Origin: Algibacter_G agarivorans
Lineage (GTDB): Bacteria; Bacteroidota; Bacteroidia; Flavobacteriales; Flavobacteriaceae
DNA: 46,430 nucleotides
Direction of reading: 5' to 3'
NCBI RefSeq assembly: GCF_039543245.1
Contig: NZ_BAABJJ010000033.1
Location: 1 to 46,430, forward strand
Shown here: positions 16,688 through 24,570 of the stretch, one piece after another
Layout: the number at the start of each line of letters is the position of its first letter
How positions within the stretch are numbered: position 1 is the stretch's first letter
Program-made: the position numbers and the translations under genes
Notes under the pieces: model-generated
What the model saw: only the letters and a program-made list of their open reading frames with translations
Databases searched by the model: none
What the model was told of the DNA's origin: nothing

Positions 16688-17617
16688 CTATTTAACTTCA
16701 GATTTCGGTTTGTAAATAAACATAAAATACAAGCCTAACAAAACAAAAGGAATACTTAACCATTGCCCTGTATTTAATCCAAACCAATTGATGTATTCTT
16801 CGCCTTGTGGTTCTTTTGTGAATTCAACAAAGAAACGAATGGTCCAAAGTAGGATTAAAAACAAGCCAAATAGAAAACCTGATTGGTTTTTTTTATCCGT
16901 TTTAGTATAGAAATATAATAAGATTAAAAACACAAAAATATAACAAAAAGATTCATATAACTGTGAAGGATGCCTATATGGTACAGCGTCTAATAGATTT
17001 TGAAATTGAGGATTATCAGTTACCGCATTATACGCTTTTTGAACATCTTTAATGCCCGTTCGTTGTACAATTTCTCTTTTATAATATTGGTCTTGGATAA
17101 AACGAACACCTAAATTAGAGTCTGTTATTTTTCCAATAATTTCAGAATTGATAAAGTTTCCAATTCTAATAAAAACAGCTCCTGAAGCTACTGTTATTAC
17201 AACGCGGTCTAAAATCCAAAGTAATGATTTATAGTTGTATTTTTTTCTATATAAATACATGCCAATTATAATACCAATGGCCGCGCCATGACTTGCAAGC
17301 CCTTGAAAACCTGTAAACTCAAAGCCGCCTTTAAACTTGAAAGGCAGAAAGATGCTAAAAAAATCTTCTGATATTAATTCCGATTGGTAAAACAAAACAT
17401 GCCCTAATCTAGCACCAAGCATGGTGGCTAAAACCGTGTATATAAAAAGTGGGTCTAAATAATCTAATGATACTTTCTCTTTAGTGAAAATACGCTTCAT
17501 AATATACCAACCTAATATAAAAGCGATAACCCACATAAGGCTGTAAAAGTGGAGTTTAAAATTTCCAACAATATCAATTCCCGTTATCGGATTCCAATCA
17601 AATTTTAATAGTTGCAT
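16688..17617 (-). CDS. lgt: Prolipoprotein diacylglyceryl transferase
   Basis: Transfers diacylglycerol from phosphatidylglycerol to the lipobox cysteine, the first step of lipoprotein maturation; integral inner-membrane enzyme, 309 aa. Landmarks are LHFYSLMW in the first segment, GARLGHVLFYQ, SHGAAIGIIIGMYLYRK (the HGGxxG region), RIGNFINSEIIG (the Lgt signature with Arg and Asn), and YRHPSQLYES. About seven hydrophobic segments are visible. An insert of ~35 polar residues (~165-205) lies between the signature and YRHPSQ and is usual in Bacteroidota. The 55-bp gap to the upstream PPIase lipoprotein suggests linked transcription with genes whose products it modifies. Confidence 0.95.
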   Translation of the reverse strand: MQLLKFDWNPITGIDIVGNFKLHFYSLMWVIAFILGWYIMKRIFTKEKVSLDYLDPLFIYTVLATMLGARLGHVLFYQSELISEDFFSIFLPFKFKGGFEFTGFQGLASHGAAIGIIIGMYLYRKKYNYKSLLWILDRVVITVASGAVFIRIGNFINSEIIGKITDSNLGVRFIQDQYYKREIVQRTGIKDVQKAYNAVTDNPQFQNLLDAVPYRHPSQLYESFCYIFVFLILLYFYTKTDKKNQSGFLFGLFLILLWTIRFFVEFTKEPQGEEYINWFGLNTGQWLSIPFVLLGLYFMFIYKPKSEVK

Positions 17618-17672
17618 AGGTTTTGTTTTTCGACGTAAATATAAACGTTCGAGATGTTATTAGTGTTAAAAT

Positions 17673-18800
17673 TTATTTAAGAAGTTCTATGACTTCAACT
17701 TCAAAAATAATATTAGATTTCCCAGGAATGCCTCTTGTTCCAGCTTCGCCATATGCTAAATGGTAAGGAATAAACAGTGTGGCTTTATCGCCTACACTCA
17801 ATTGCCGTAAGCCTTCTTTAAACCCTGGGATCATTCGTGCATCGGGACCAATATCAGCAGTAATAGGTTCGTATTTATTGGCTGCTTTACGTTTTTCATT
17901 AACAGCATCTAGTGCTTCAGCAATTGCCAATTTACTTGTTTCTAGTAATTTTCCGTCTTCAAAATATACAGCATAATGCGTTGATACTTGAGCTTCATTT
18001 GGTAATTTTTCACCTGTTCCTTTTTCAGAAATAAAATATTTTAAGCCAGAGTCTAATGTTATTGCTTTTGCGCGTTGTATTTCAAATTTTTCTTTAGTGG
18101 CGTTCAATATAGCTTCAGCTTTAGCCTTTTTTTCTTTTTTAAGGCGTTCATCTTCAGCAAAATGATCATTAAAAATTTTAGGAGCATCAAAAGATTTTGC
18201 TGCTTTCCCTTTTCTAATAATATTTAGTTCTTCTATAACAACATCCTTAATTGGTTTGTTTCTGTTATCAACTTTCACATTTGAAATAGAATCCTGAATG
18301 TTTAATCCTGATACCAATTCTCCAAATACATTATAACCATTATCTAGGTGAGGTTTAGGGATTTCTGTGATAAAAAATTGACTTCCATTGGAGTTTGGGC
18401 CAGAATTAGCCATAGATAGAATACCGGGTTTGTCGTGTTTTAAGTCTGGATGAAACTCTCCCTTAAATTTATAACCAGGGTTTCCTTGTCCGGTTCCTAA
18501 GGGGTCGCCACCTTGAATCATGAAGCTGTCTATAACCCTATGGAAAATTGTGCCATTGTAAAATTTCTTCTCTTTATATTTACTATCCACCATCGTATTG
18601 GTGCCCTCTGCTAACGATACAAAATTAGCTACCGTAATTGGGGCTTTGTCTTCTGCCAATTTAGCAAGCATAACGCCTTTATTGGTAATGATTTCTGCGT
18701 AAATACCATCTTCTAAGTCTGGGTATTGGGCTTTACATGACGTAAAAATTACAAATAGTACAAGTGCTAAAGCTTTAATAGCATTTTTTAGTAAGGTCAT
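17673..18800 (-). CDS. Cyclophilin-FKBP fusion peptidylprolyl isomerase lipoprotein
   Basis: A 375-aa lipoprotein (lipobox FTSC, Cys about residue 22) carrying two unrelated proline-isomerase folds. Residues ~32-195 are a cyclophilin with FHRVIDSFMIQGGDPLGTG, the catalytic Arg in FHRV, and GSQFFITEIPKPHLDNGYNV. Residues ~210-255 are a charged helical linker (KKEKKAKAEAILNATKEKFE). Residues ~262-375 are an FKBP domain with the VSTHYAVYFEDGKLLETS strand, IPGFKEGLRQLSVGDKATLF and IPYHLAYGEAG. It should assist folding of outer-membrane or secreted proteins in the periplasm. It starts 2 bp after the gldI stop and is probably coupled to gldI. Confidence 0.92.
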   Translation of the reverse strand: MTLLKNAIKALALVLFVIFTSCKAQYPDLEDGIYAEIITNKGVMLAKLAEDKAPITVANFVSLAEGTNTMVDSKYKEKKFYNGTIFHRVIDSFMIQGGDPLGTGQGNPGYKFKGEFHPDLKHDKPGILSMANSGPNSNGSQFFITEIPKPHLDNGYNVFGELVSGLNIQDSISNVKVDNRNKPIKDVVIEELNIIRKGKAAKSFDAPKIFNDHFAEDERLKKEKKAKAEAILNATKEKFEIQRAKAITLDSGLKYFISEKGTGEKLPNEAQVSTHYAVYFEDGKLLETSKLAIAEALDAVNEKRKAANKYEPITADIGPDARMIPGFKEGLRQLSVGDKATLFIPYHLAYGEAGTRGIPGKSNIIFEVEVIELLK

Positions 18801-18802
18801 TA

Positions 18803-19348
18803 TTAATTTGTTTGATTTTGGGTAATTGAATTGACGGTTACTTCACAAATTAAAGGGGTGTTACGTCCAATTTTGTTAGCGTCGCCGTAATAGCCATAGG
18901 CTTTTTGAGATGGAAATAAAAACGTGACAGTCTCTCCGGTTTTCATTAGTTTTAAACCTTCGCGTAAGCCTGTAAACAACTCTTGTTTGTCCATAGCATA
19001 GGTTTGTGTTTTGATGACTTCGGTAGAATATATAACGCTGCCATTAAGACTTTTAACGTTGTAATTATAATTCACGATATCTCCAAAGTCCGGGGTCTTT
19101 AAAGTGTCTATGTCAATTTTATTATTGTAGTAGTACCAAAAACCACTTTCGGAAGCCATATAGTTTTCTTCTTGTTGCTTCATAAGTTGTTCTATGGCAT
19201 GCTGTTCTTTGGCGTTGAGTTTTTTATTACGTTCTACAGAAGCATCAATAAAAGAGCCTGTTTTTACAGAAACAGGTTGTCTGGCTTCTGGTGTTTTACA
19301 GCTAAATACTAGTAAAACAAAGACCAGTGTTAGTAATTTATTCATCAT
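18803..19348 (-). CDS. gldI: Gliding-motility-associated FKBP isomerase GldI
   Basis: An FKBP-type peptidylprolyl isomerase lipoprotein of 181 aa required for gliding motility in studied Flavobacterium. The signal peptide ends at VFSC; a helical region (residues ~38-62) precedes the GldI-specific ESGFWYYYNNK and the FKBP domain (about 85-180) with DIVNYNYNVKSLNGSVIYST, FTGLREGLKLMKTGETVTFL and FPSQKAYGYYG. It overlaps the end of nrnA by 8-11 bp (two consecutive ATGs at 19348 and 19345) and is followed almost directly by the second isomerase gene, giving a tight nrnA-gldI-PPIase unit. The other gld genes are not in the window. Confidence 0.92.
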   Translation of the reverse strand: MMNKLLTLVFVLLVFSCKTPEARQPVSVKTGSFIDASVERNKKLNAKEQHAIEQLMKQQEENYMASESGFWYYYNNKIDIDTLKTPDFGDIVNYNYNVKSLNGSVIYSTEVIKTQTYAMDKQELFTGLREGLKLMKTGETVTFLFPSQKAYGYYGDANKIGRNTPLICEVTVNSITQNQTN

Positions 19349-20357
19349 TCAGGGCTTTATTATAACTAGGCAATATACTAATAAATTTTTCAACGGTATC
19401 GTTTAAGGATAGATAGCTCTTGCCGCCAGCGGCATTTGTATGGCCACCACCTTCAAAATGTGCTCTAGACATTTCATTAACAGAAAAATTACCTTTTGAT
19501 CGTAATGAGATTTTTATAATACCTTCTTTCCTGTCTTCTATAAAAATTGCAGCAAGTACAATGCCGTCCAAAGATAATCCATAATTTACCACGCCTTCAG
19601 TATCACCTTTTTTATAGTTATACTTTTGAAGTTCATTTTGTGAAAGCGTTATAAAAGCTGTACGAGATTCAGTAATAACTCTTAAATTGGTTAGTGCGCA
19701 TCCTAAAAGTTGCAAACGCTCATAGCTATTGGTGTCATATATCTTGTTATGAATCTCAGTGTTATTAGCACCTTTCTCAATAAGTTTGGCTATAACTTGA
19801 TGCGTAGTACTTGTCGTGGAACGAAACCTGAAAGAGCCTGTATCGGTCATAATCCCCACATATAAAGCGGTGGCAATATCGGTATCAACTAAATTGGTGT
19901 CGCCTAACATATTTATAAAATGATATACCATTTCGCAGGTAGAACTCATGCTAACATCACTAAATATATAAGTGGCATAATCATCTGGTGCTTGATGATG
20001 GTCTATCATTATTTTTAAGGCGCTACTTTCTGTTAGAACCGTTTCCATGTTACCAGTTCTATGAAATGCATTAAAGTCTAAGGTGAAAATAATATCTGCA
20101 TCTTTAATTAAAGCATTGCACGCCTTAGTTTGAGTATCGTGTTTTAAAATAGTATCATTCCCAGGAATCCATTTTAAAAATGTTGGGTAATCATTTGGCA
20201 CCAAAACATGAGCTTGATGATGGCCTTTTAGAAGGTAATGATATAGTCCTAATGTAGAGCCAATAGCGTCTCCATCTGGGTTTTTATGAGGAACAATGAC
20301 TATCTTTTTTTTAGTAGATAATAACTGTTTAATACTTGCAATGTCTTCTTTATTCAT
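19338..20357 (-). CDS. nrnA: Bifunctional oligoribonuclease / PAP phosphatase NrnA (DHH family)
   Basis: A cytoplasmic DHH/DHHA1 phosphoesterase of 339 aa that degrades short RNA and hydrolyses 3'-phosphoadenosine 5'-phosphate. Motifs: VPHKNPDGDAIGS (residues 23-35) with metal-ligand His and Asp residues, the second motif LDFNAFHRTG, IDHHQAP (DHH, ~112-118), and the DHHA1 motif GGGHTNAAGG near residue 305, which binds substrate. It is divergent from ndk with ~86 bp between the two starts, and its last codons overlap gldI. Confidence 0.92.
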   Translation of the reverse strand: MNKEDIASIKQLLSTKKKIVIVPHKNPDGDAIGSTLGLYHYLLKGHHQAHVLVPNDYPTFLKWIPGNDTILKHDTQTKACNALIKDADIIFTLDFNAFHRTGNMETVLTESSALKIMIDHHQAPDDYATYIFSDVSMSSTCEMVYHFINMLGDTNLVDTDIATALYVGIMTDTGSFRFRSTTSTTHQVIAKLIEKGANNTEIHNKIYDTNSYERLQLLGCALTNLRVITESRTAFITLSQNELQKYNYKKGDTEGVVNYGLSLDGIVLAAIFIEDRKEGIIKISLRSKGNFSVNEMSRAHFEGGGHTNAAGGKSYLSLNDTVEKFISILPSYNKALNDE

Positions 20358-20394
20358 AGCTGACGAAGATACAATTTTTTTAAAATTGATTGTC

Positions 20395-20423
20395 TTGTTT
20401 TAAATAGAAATACATTACTTTTG
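20395..20423 (+). promoter_or_regulatory. ndk promoter, Bacteroidota type
   Basis: TTG at 20395-20397 and TACTTTTG at 20416-20423 are 18 bases apart. The ndk ATG follows 20 bp later, giving a leader of about 15 nt. Confidence 0.6.
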
Positions 20424-20443
20424 CACGCAAATAAAACAATAAA

Positions 20444-20863
20444 ATGGCAACAAATAGAACATTTACAATGCTTAAGCCAGATGCTGTTGAGAAAGGACAC
20501 ATTGGTGCAATATTAGAAAAAATTTCAGCTTCAGGGTTTCGAATCGTGGCTATGAAATTAACACAAATGACAACATCAGATGCACAAGCATTTTATGCAA
20601 TCCATAACGAACGTCCGTTTTTTGCAGAGTTAGTTGAGTATATGACTAGAGGTCCAATAGTTGCAGCTATTCTAGAAAAAGACAATGCTGTTGATGATTT
20701 TAGAACTTTAATAGGTGCTACAAATCCTGCTGATGCAGCTGAAGGGACTATACGTAAATTATACGCCGCTTCTATTGGTGAAAATGCAGTACACGGAAGT
20801 GATAGTGATGATAACGCAGCTATTGAAGGTGCTTTTCATTTCTCAGGAAGAGAGATGTTTTAG
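20444..20863 (+). CDS. ndk: Nucleoside diphosphate kinase
   Basis: Exchanges the gamma-phosphate between nucleoside triphosphates and diphosphates through a phosphohistidine; 139 aa, normal for bacteria. RTFTMLKPDAVEKGHIGAIL opens the chain, and the active-site His is in the motif NAVHGSDSDDNA (about residue 115). REMF closes the chain as in relatives. It has its own promoter and ends in two successive hairpins (20876-20902 and 20922-20952), the second a bidirectional terminator shared with the cold-shock gene. Confidence 0.97.
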   Translation: MATNRTFTMLKPDAVEKGHIGAILEKISASGFRIVAMKLTQMTTSDAQAFYAIHNERPFFAELVEYMTRGPIVAAILEKDNAVDDFRTLIGATNPADAAEGTIRKLYAASIGENAVHGSDSDDNAAIEGAFHFSGREMF

Positions 20864-20921
20864 TCGATAATATCTCCTGCAAGCTTTTTAAAACCTTGCA
20901 GGTATGAATTTCATATAAAAC

Positions 20922-20953
20922 AAAAGTCCCGCAACTAAGTTGCGGGACTTTTT
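20922..20953. terminator. Bidirectional terminator between ndk and the cold-shock genes
   Basis: A 14-bp perfect stem (20922-20935 with 20939-20952) with a three-base loop, core GTCCCGCAAC, has A residues on the left and T residues on the right, so it can terminate ndk on the plus strand and the first cold-shock gene on the minus strand. A weaker 8-bp hairpin (CCTGCAAG/CTTGCAGG) precedes it at 20876-20902. Confidence 0.88.
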
Positions 20954-20977
20954 GTTTAAAAAAGTATTTATGTTATA

Positions 20978-21169
20978 CTAAATTACTTTAACGTTTACGG
21001 CGTTTAAGCCTTTTCTACCTTCCTGTAAATCAAACTCAACGTTGTCGCCTTCGCGAATGTCATCGATTAATCCAGAAATGTGAACAAAATGTTCGTTGTT
21101 TGAACCTTCTTCAGTTATAAATCCGAATCCTTTAGAATCGTTGAAGAATTTTACTGTTCCTTTACTCAT
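20978..21169 (-). CDS. Cold-shock protein, copy 1
   Basis: A 63-aa single cold-shock domain that binds single-stranded RNA/DNA and can act as an RNA chaperone. RNP1 is KGFGFI and RNP2 is HFVHIS. This copy is the most diverged of the three tandem genes: it differs from copy 3 at six positions, mainly in the loop after RNP1 (EEGSNNE versus EDDNNKE). Its terminator is the shared 20922 hairpin, unlike the other two copies. A near-consensus -7 box (AAACTTTG, minus strand, about 21198-21205) lies upstream. Confidence 0.93.
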   Translation of the reverse strand: MSKGTVKFFNDSKGFGFITEEGSNNEHFVHISGLIDDIREGDNVEFDLQEGRKGLNAVNVKVI

Positions 21170-21211
21170 TGTATTTAAATATTAAATTATTAGAGTGCAA
21201 AGTTTGTGCCA

Positions 21212-21241
21212 CAAAAAAAACCTATCAAATAAATGATAGGC
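21212..21241 (-). terminator. Terminator of cold-shock copy 2
   Basis: On the minus strand CCTATCATTTATTTGATAGG forms a stem of about 7 bp with a six-base loop followed by nine T. The same hairpin recurs behind copy 3. Confidence 0.8.
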
Positions 21242-21270
21242 CCTTAATTGTAATTGTTAAAGTATATATC

Positions 21271-21462
21271 TTAGATTACTTTTACGTTTACGGCGTTTAA
21301 TCCTTTTTTACCTTCTTGTAAATCGAATTCTACGGCATCACCTTCACGAATTTCATCAACTAATCCAGAAATGTGTACGAAATGTTCTTTGTTGTTGTCA
21401 TCTTCAGTTATGAATCCAAATCCTTTAGAATCATTGAAAAATTTTACGGTACCTTTACTCAT
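21271..21462 (-). CDS. Cold-shock protein, copy 2
   Basis: A 63-aa cold-shock domain protein nearly identical to copy 3 (two conservative changes, V/I and K/R). The start at 21462 aligns with the other copies; a longer in-frame reading to 21507 uses a weak start and a sequence not shared by them. The copy, its 3' trailer and its terminator hairpin match those of copy 3, indicating a recent tandem duplication with a period of about 318 bp. A weak -7 box (TATATTCG) lies about 30 bp upstream. Confidence 0.93.
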   Translation of the reverse strand: MSKGTVKFFNDSKGFGFITEDDNNKEHFVHISGLVDEIREGDAVEFDLQEGKKGLNAVNVKVI

Positions 21463-21530
21463 TGTATTTGTGTTATAATAATTAATATTATGCGAATATA
21501 CTGCCAATTAACTTATAAATCACTAAAAAC

Positions 21531-21560
21531 AAAAAAAGCCTATCAAATAAATGATAGGCC
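21531..21560 (-). terminator. Terminator of cold-shock copy 3
   Basis: GCCTATCA pairs with TGATAGGC around a six-base loop, followed on the minus strand by seven T. It is the duplicated version of the hairpin at 21212-21241. Confidence 0.82.
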
Positions 21561-21588
21561 TTAAGTTGTAATTGTTAAAGTATAAATC

Positions 21589-21780
21589 TTAGATTACTTT
21601 TACGTTTACGGCGTTTAATCCTTTTCTACCTTCTTGTAGATCAAATTCAACTGCATCACCTTCACGAATTTCATCGATAAGTCCTGAAATGTGTACGAAA
21701 TGTTCTTTGTTGTTGTCATCTTCAGTTATGAATCCAAAACCTTTTGAATCATTGAAGAATTTTACGGTACCTTTACTCAT
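21589..21780 (-). CDS. Cold-shock protein, copy 3
   Basis: A 63-aa cold-shock domain protein with RNP1 KGFGFI and RNP2 HFVHIS. It is first in the tandem array on the minus strand and has the clearest promoter (TATCTTTG at 21815-21808), giving a leader of only ~20 nt; there is none of the long structured leader known from E. coli cspA. Start assigned by alignment with copies 1 and 2; an in-frame extension to 21828 is not conserved. Confidence 0.94.
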   Translation of the reverse strand: MSKGTVKFFNDSKGFGFITEDDNNKEHFVHISGLIDEIREGDAVEFDLQEGRKGLNAVNVKVI

Positions 21781-21807
21781 TGTATTTGTGTTAAAATAAT
21801 TAAGTGC

Positions 21808-21815
21808 CAAAGATA
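21808..21815 (-). promoter_or_regulatory. Bacteroidota -7 element of cold-shock copy 3
   Basis: TATCTTTG on the minus strand matches TAnnTTTG and lies 27 bp before the start codon. No well-spaced TTG accompanies it. Confidence 0.45.
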
Positions 21816-21877
21816 ACACAAAAATCAATAATTTGGTAATTTTAATTAAAAAAAATCTATTAAATATGAATTTGTAA

Positions 21878-22174
21878 TCATCTTAGAACCAGTTTTTTAA
21901 TGATTTCTTTTCCTAATTCGTCATTAAGCATATCAATTATTTTTTGCTTACCGTAGCTTAGTTCTTCTCTTAGTACGCTAGAGCTGAGTTGTACATATAA
22001 GGTTTCGCGTTCTAAATTTACTGAAGTTGTGTAGTTGTTAACGCCATTACCCATAAGGCTGGCCCAAGCATCGGCAACATTAACTTTATTTAAACCTTTT
22101 TCTAGCTTATTGGTTTCCACAAATTCTTTTAAAGCGTCTTGAATACTGATATGTTCGTTGTTGCGTTTTGCCAT
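21878..22174 (-). CDS. DUF721 / DciA-like protein
   Basis: A 98-aa protein of the DUF721 family, to which the replicative-helicase loader DciA belongs. Visible family features are VADAWASLMGNGVNNYTTSV (residues ~38-57), the strand LERETLYVQLSSSVLREELS and LNDELGKEIIKKLVLR at the end. The short KH-like domain is present without the C-terminal extension of proteobacterial DciA. DUF721 genes commonly sit next to recF, as here apart from an inserted lipoprotein cassette, which fits a replication role. Confidence 0.85.
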   Translation of the reverse strand: MAKRNNEHISIQDALKEFVETNKLEKGLNKVNVADAWASLMGNGVNNYTTSVNLERETLYVQLSSSVLREELSYGKQKIIDMLNDELGKEIIKKLVLR

Positions 22175-22196
22175 AACACTGTCGTTTTTCTTTTAA

Positions 22197-22370
22197 TATT
22201 ATTTTGGCTTTACACTCCCGATAGCTATCGGGAGGTCGAGCTAGGAATTTATCTTGAGCGTAGTCGAAGGGTTCCAAGTCCTCGTTTCTGCGGGCTTTCC
22301 TTTACTATCCCTAACGCAATTATTTGTTATCTTATTTTTTAAATTGAAAGTTATTTTGTTTTTGGAAAGG
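22197..22370. repeat. Cluster of dispersed repeats upstream of dciA
   Basis: This stretch holds the perfect 16-bp palindrome CCCGATAGCTATCGGG (22217-22232), a TTGAGCGTAGTCGAAGGGTTC block (22254 on) related to the inner arm at 6994-7015, and a degenerate copy of the 14697 repeat ending in CTATCCCTAACGCA (22305-22318). No gene is visible. Confidence 0.65.
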
Positions 22371-22397
22371 TTCGTTTAACGTAGGTTGGGTGTAGTT
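22371..22397. repeat. Left arm of 27-bp inverted repeat flanking the lipoprotein
   Basis: This arm pairs with 23005-23031 at 26 of 27 positions; core TTAACGTAGGTTGGGTGTA. It touches the stop codon of the enclosed lipoprotein gene. Confidence 0.88.
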
Positions 22398-22973
22398 TTA
22401 TTCTTTTTCAATTTGTATATCATCAATCCAAAAAGTTCCCGGTTTTAAAATATTGACTTCAAGTCTAATTTGGTCAAATTCTTCTGTTATAGGTACACCA
22501 TATACATATTGCTTCCAGTCATTAGTTTGATCGCTAGTTTGTAAAAGTGTTTTCATGTCTCCAGTTTTTGGTGCAACTCCACCAGCCATTACACGAAATT
22601 CTGCCCCATCATTCTTAATCCAGAAACTCAATTTATAAGTATTTCCTTGTTCTGCATTAAATTGGTTTGTAAATCCTGGTGAACCCCAACCTCCATTAGA
22701 AGAACATTCTTCTACTTCAAATTTTAGCGACTGTTTTCCCTCTTTAAATTCTTCTTTGTCTAGAATGATTTTAAACTTCCCATTTGGTACAGTATTCGGT
22801 GTGTACATAAGCCAATTTACAGGAATCCCATTCTTTGTTACTTCAAATCCACCGTTCATACCAGCAGATTCATCTTTTATTTGCTCACTCATTTGATTAC
22901 AACTACCAAGCATTAAAAGTGAGCAAAGAGTTATCAAAAAACTCAATTTACTTCTTAATTTTAGTGTTTTCAT
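22398..22973 (-). CDS. Lipoprotein with carbohydrate-binding-like domain
   Basis: A 191-aa lipoprotein (lipobox MLGSC, Cys ~25). The mature domain is a beta-sandwich-like sequence with the pattern of CBM4/9 or related binding modules: NGGFEVTKNGIPVNWL at the start, GKQSLKFEVEE, YKLSFWIKND, and FWIDDIQIEKE at the end. I recognise the fold type by pattern, not the exact family; the ligand is unknown. The gene is enclosed between 27-bp inverted repeats and separates dciA from recF, so it looks like a recent insertion. Stop codon and left repeat arm touch; the right arm is ~30 bp before the start. Confidence 0.72.
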   Translation of the reverse strand: MKTLKLRSKLSFLITLCSLLMLGSCNQMSEQIKDESAGMNGGFEVTKNGIPVNWLMYTPNTVPNGKFKIILDKEEFKEGKQSLKFEVEECSSNGGWGSPGFTNQFNAEQGNTYKLSFWIKNDGAEFRVMAGGVAPKTGDMKTLLQTSDQTNDWKQYVYGVPITEEFDQIRLEVNILKPGTFWIDDIQIEKE

Positions 22974-23004
22974 ATCTATTGTTTAAAAAAAAACATTCTT
23001 TTTT

Positions 23005-23031
23005 AATTACACCCAACCTACGTTAAACGAA
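23005..23031. repeat. Right arm of 27-bp inverted repeat flanking the lipoprotein
   Basis: Reverse complement of 22371-22397 with one mismatch. Both arms are flanked on the outside by GG (AAAGG before the left arm, GGTAG after the right), which is too short to prove a target duplication. Confidence 0.88.
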
Positions 23032-23174
23032 GGTAGCTGAAAAGTTTTACAAAGTCAAATAATAAACTAAATCGATTTATAAATTATTAGCTTAGTAATT
23101 AATTTAAGCCATAGAAAAAACATTCGTGAATTTCCCGAAAAAAAATCGGGACAAGCTGTGGCAAAAAAAAAGCA

Positions 23175-24254
23175 TCACAACCTGAAAATCTCATAAGATT
23201 GATGCACCTGCTTCACAGCATTTTCGGTACGTTCTGCATGTGTATCGCTAATAAAAAGTTGCCCGAAATTTTCATCATCTACTAATTTAATGATTTGAGC
23301 GACACGCTGTTCGTCTAATTTATCAAAAATATCATCCAATAACAAAATGGGATTCACGCCGCTTTGTGCTTTTATAAAATCGAATTGTGCCAACTTTAGG
23401 GCAATTAAAAACGATTTTTGCTGCCCTTGGCTCCCGAATTTTTTAATAGGATGTCCTGATATATTAAAATGTAAATCGTCTTTATGGATACCTACGCTTG
23501 TGTATTGTAAGGCTTTATCTTTATTAATTACGGTTTTTAAAAGCGTGTTTAAATCGTCTTCAAATAAATCACTATGGTACACTAAATCTACCGTTTCGTT
23601 ACCATTACTTATAGCCTCGTAACGCGATTTGAAAATAGGAATAAAGGTTTTTAAAAACGCATCACGTTTTTCAAAAATTTGCGTTCCGTAATCAGTAAGC
23701 TGAATATTGTATACTTCTAAAGTATCATTATTAAACGTATGGTTTAAAGCAAAATATTTTAACAAGGCATTTCGTTGCGCTAATATTTTATTGTAATTTA
23801 TTAAGTGGTTTAGGTAACTTTTATCGCTTTGCGAAATCACTGAATCAATAAACTTTCGGCGCGTGTTACTGCCTTCGGTAATTAAATCTCTATCTGCAGG
23901 CGATATGATGACTAAGGGTAAAAAACCAATGTGTTCGCTAAATTTTTCATAAGCTTTTGCATTGCGTTTAATCACCTTTTTTTGTCCGCGTTTTAAACTG
24001 ATAGCTACTTTTTCTATTTTGTCATCTTTTTTGTAATCACCATTAATTACAAAAAAGTCTTCGTAGTGTTTAATGTTTTGAGTGGCAACTGGATTAAAAT
24101 AACTTTTTCCGAAAGATAAATGATAGATCGCATCAAGCACATTTGTTTTCCCAATACCATTATTACCAACAATACAATTTATTTTATCATTGAAAATGAA
24201 CGATTTACTATCGAAATTTTTATAATTAAGTAATGAAAGTGATTTTAAAATCAT
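23175..24254 (-). CDS. recF: DNA replication and repair protein RecF
   Basis: An SMC-like ATPase that helps load RecA at gaps, 359 aa. Walker A GNNGIGKT is at residues 30-37, ABC-type signature region KKFGSQGQQKSFLIALKLAQ (near residue 270-289), and Walker B LLLDDIFDKLDEQR at ~303-316. ISPADRDLITEGSNTRRKFI is the classic RecF block. Length is normal. The upstream 316 bp hold no gene. It is divergent from the TPR gene. Confidence 0.95.
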   Translation of the reverse strand: MILKSLSLLNYKNFDSKSFIFNDKINCIVGNNGIGKTNVLDAIYHLSFGKSYFNPVATQNIKHYEDFFVINGDYKKDDKIEKVAISLKRGQKKVIKRNAKAYEKFSEHIGFLPLVIISPADRDLITEGSNTRRKFIDSVISQSDKSYLNHLINYNKILAQRNALLKYFALNHTFNNDTLEVYNIQLTDYGTQIFEKRDAFLKTFIPIFKSRYEAISNGNETVDLVYHSDLFEDDLNTLLKTVINKDKALQYTSVGIHKDDLHFNISGHPIKKFGSQGQQKSFLIALKLAQFDFIKAQSGVNPILLLDDIFDKLDEQRVAQIIKLVDDENFGQLFISDTHAERTENAVKQVHQSYEIFRL

Positions 24255-24570
24255 ACAAAAAGCAACTTAAATCAGGTTTATAGGCTAAACTCTTGAAAAG
24301 AAGTGCAAATTATTGAAAAATATCAATTAGACTATGGTTTTATGCTAAAATAATTTTAATTAATTTTCGCTGTAAATAGCTACAAAACTCAAGAATAGCA
24401 TTGCTATTGTTGTGTTTTTTAGTGAAGTTACAGTAGAATAGAAAACAAATTATTAGTATAAAATTATGGTTTAATTGGTATTTGTTATGAAGAAAAATTA
24501 TATTTTTGCGCCACATTAATAAAAATGTGTTCAAACGTTTTGTTCTGAACCAAATCATATAGAGAAACAG
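24255..24570. other. Divergent promoter region between recF and the TPR gene
   Basis: No gene in these 316 AT-rich bases. A TATTTTTG box at 24501-24508 faces the TPR gene. I see no comparable box facing recF, and no hairpin of note. Confidence 0.5.
24501..24508 (+). promoter_or_regulatory. Bacteroidota -7 element of the TPR gene
   Basis: TATTTTTG matches TAnnTTTG. Possible TTG partners at 24475 and 24482 are at spacings of 23 and 16 bases, either side of the ideal. The ATG is 62 bp downstream. Confidence 0.45.

Noticed and set aside
22139..22342. Plus-strand open frame across the repeat cluster upstream of dciA
   Set aside because: It crosses a palindrome and dispersed repeats and has no coding-like composition or homologue that I recognise.
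22371..23031. Integron cassette with attC sites around the lipoprotein
   Set aside because: The arms contain GTTTAAC and GTTAAAC, which fit the RYYYAAC and GTTRRRY boxes, but they lie on either side of the gene as a long inverted repeat, not as a single folded attC; no integrase is visible.
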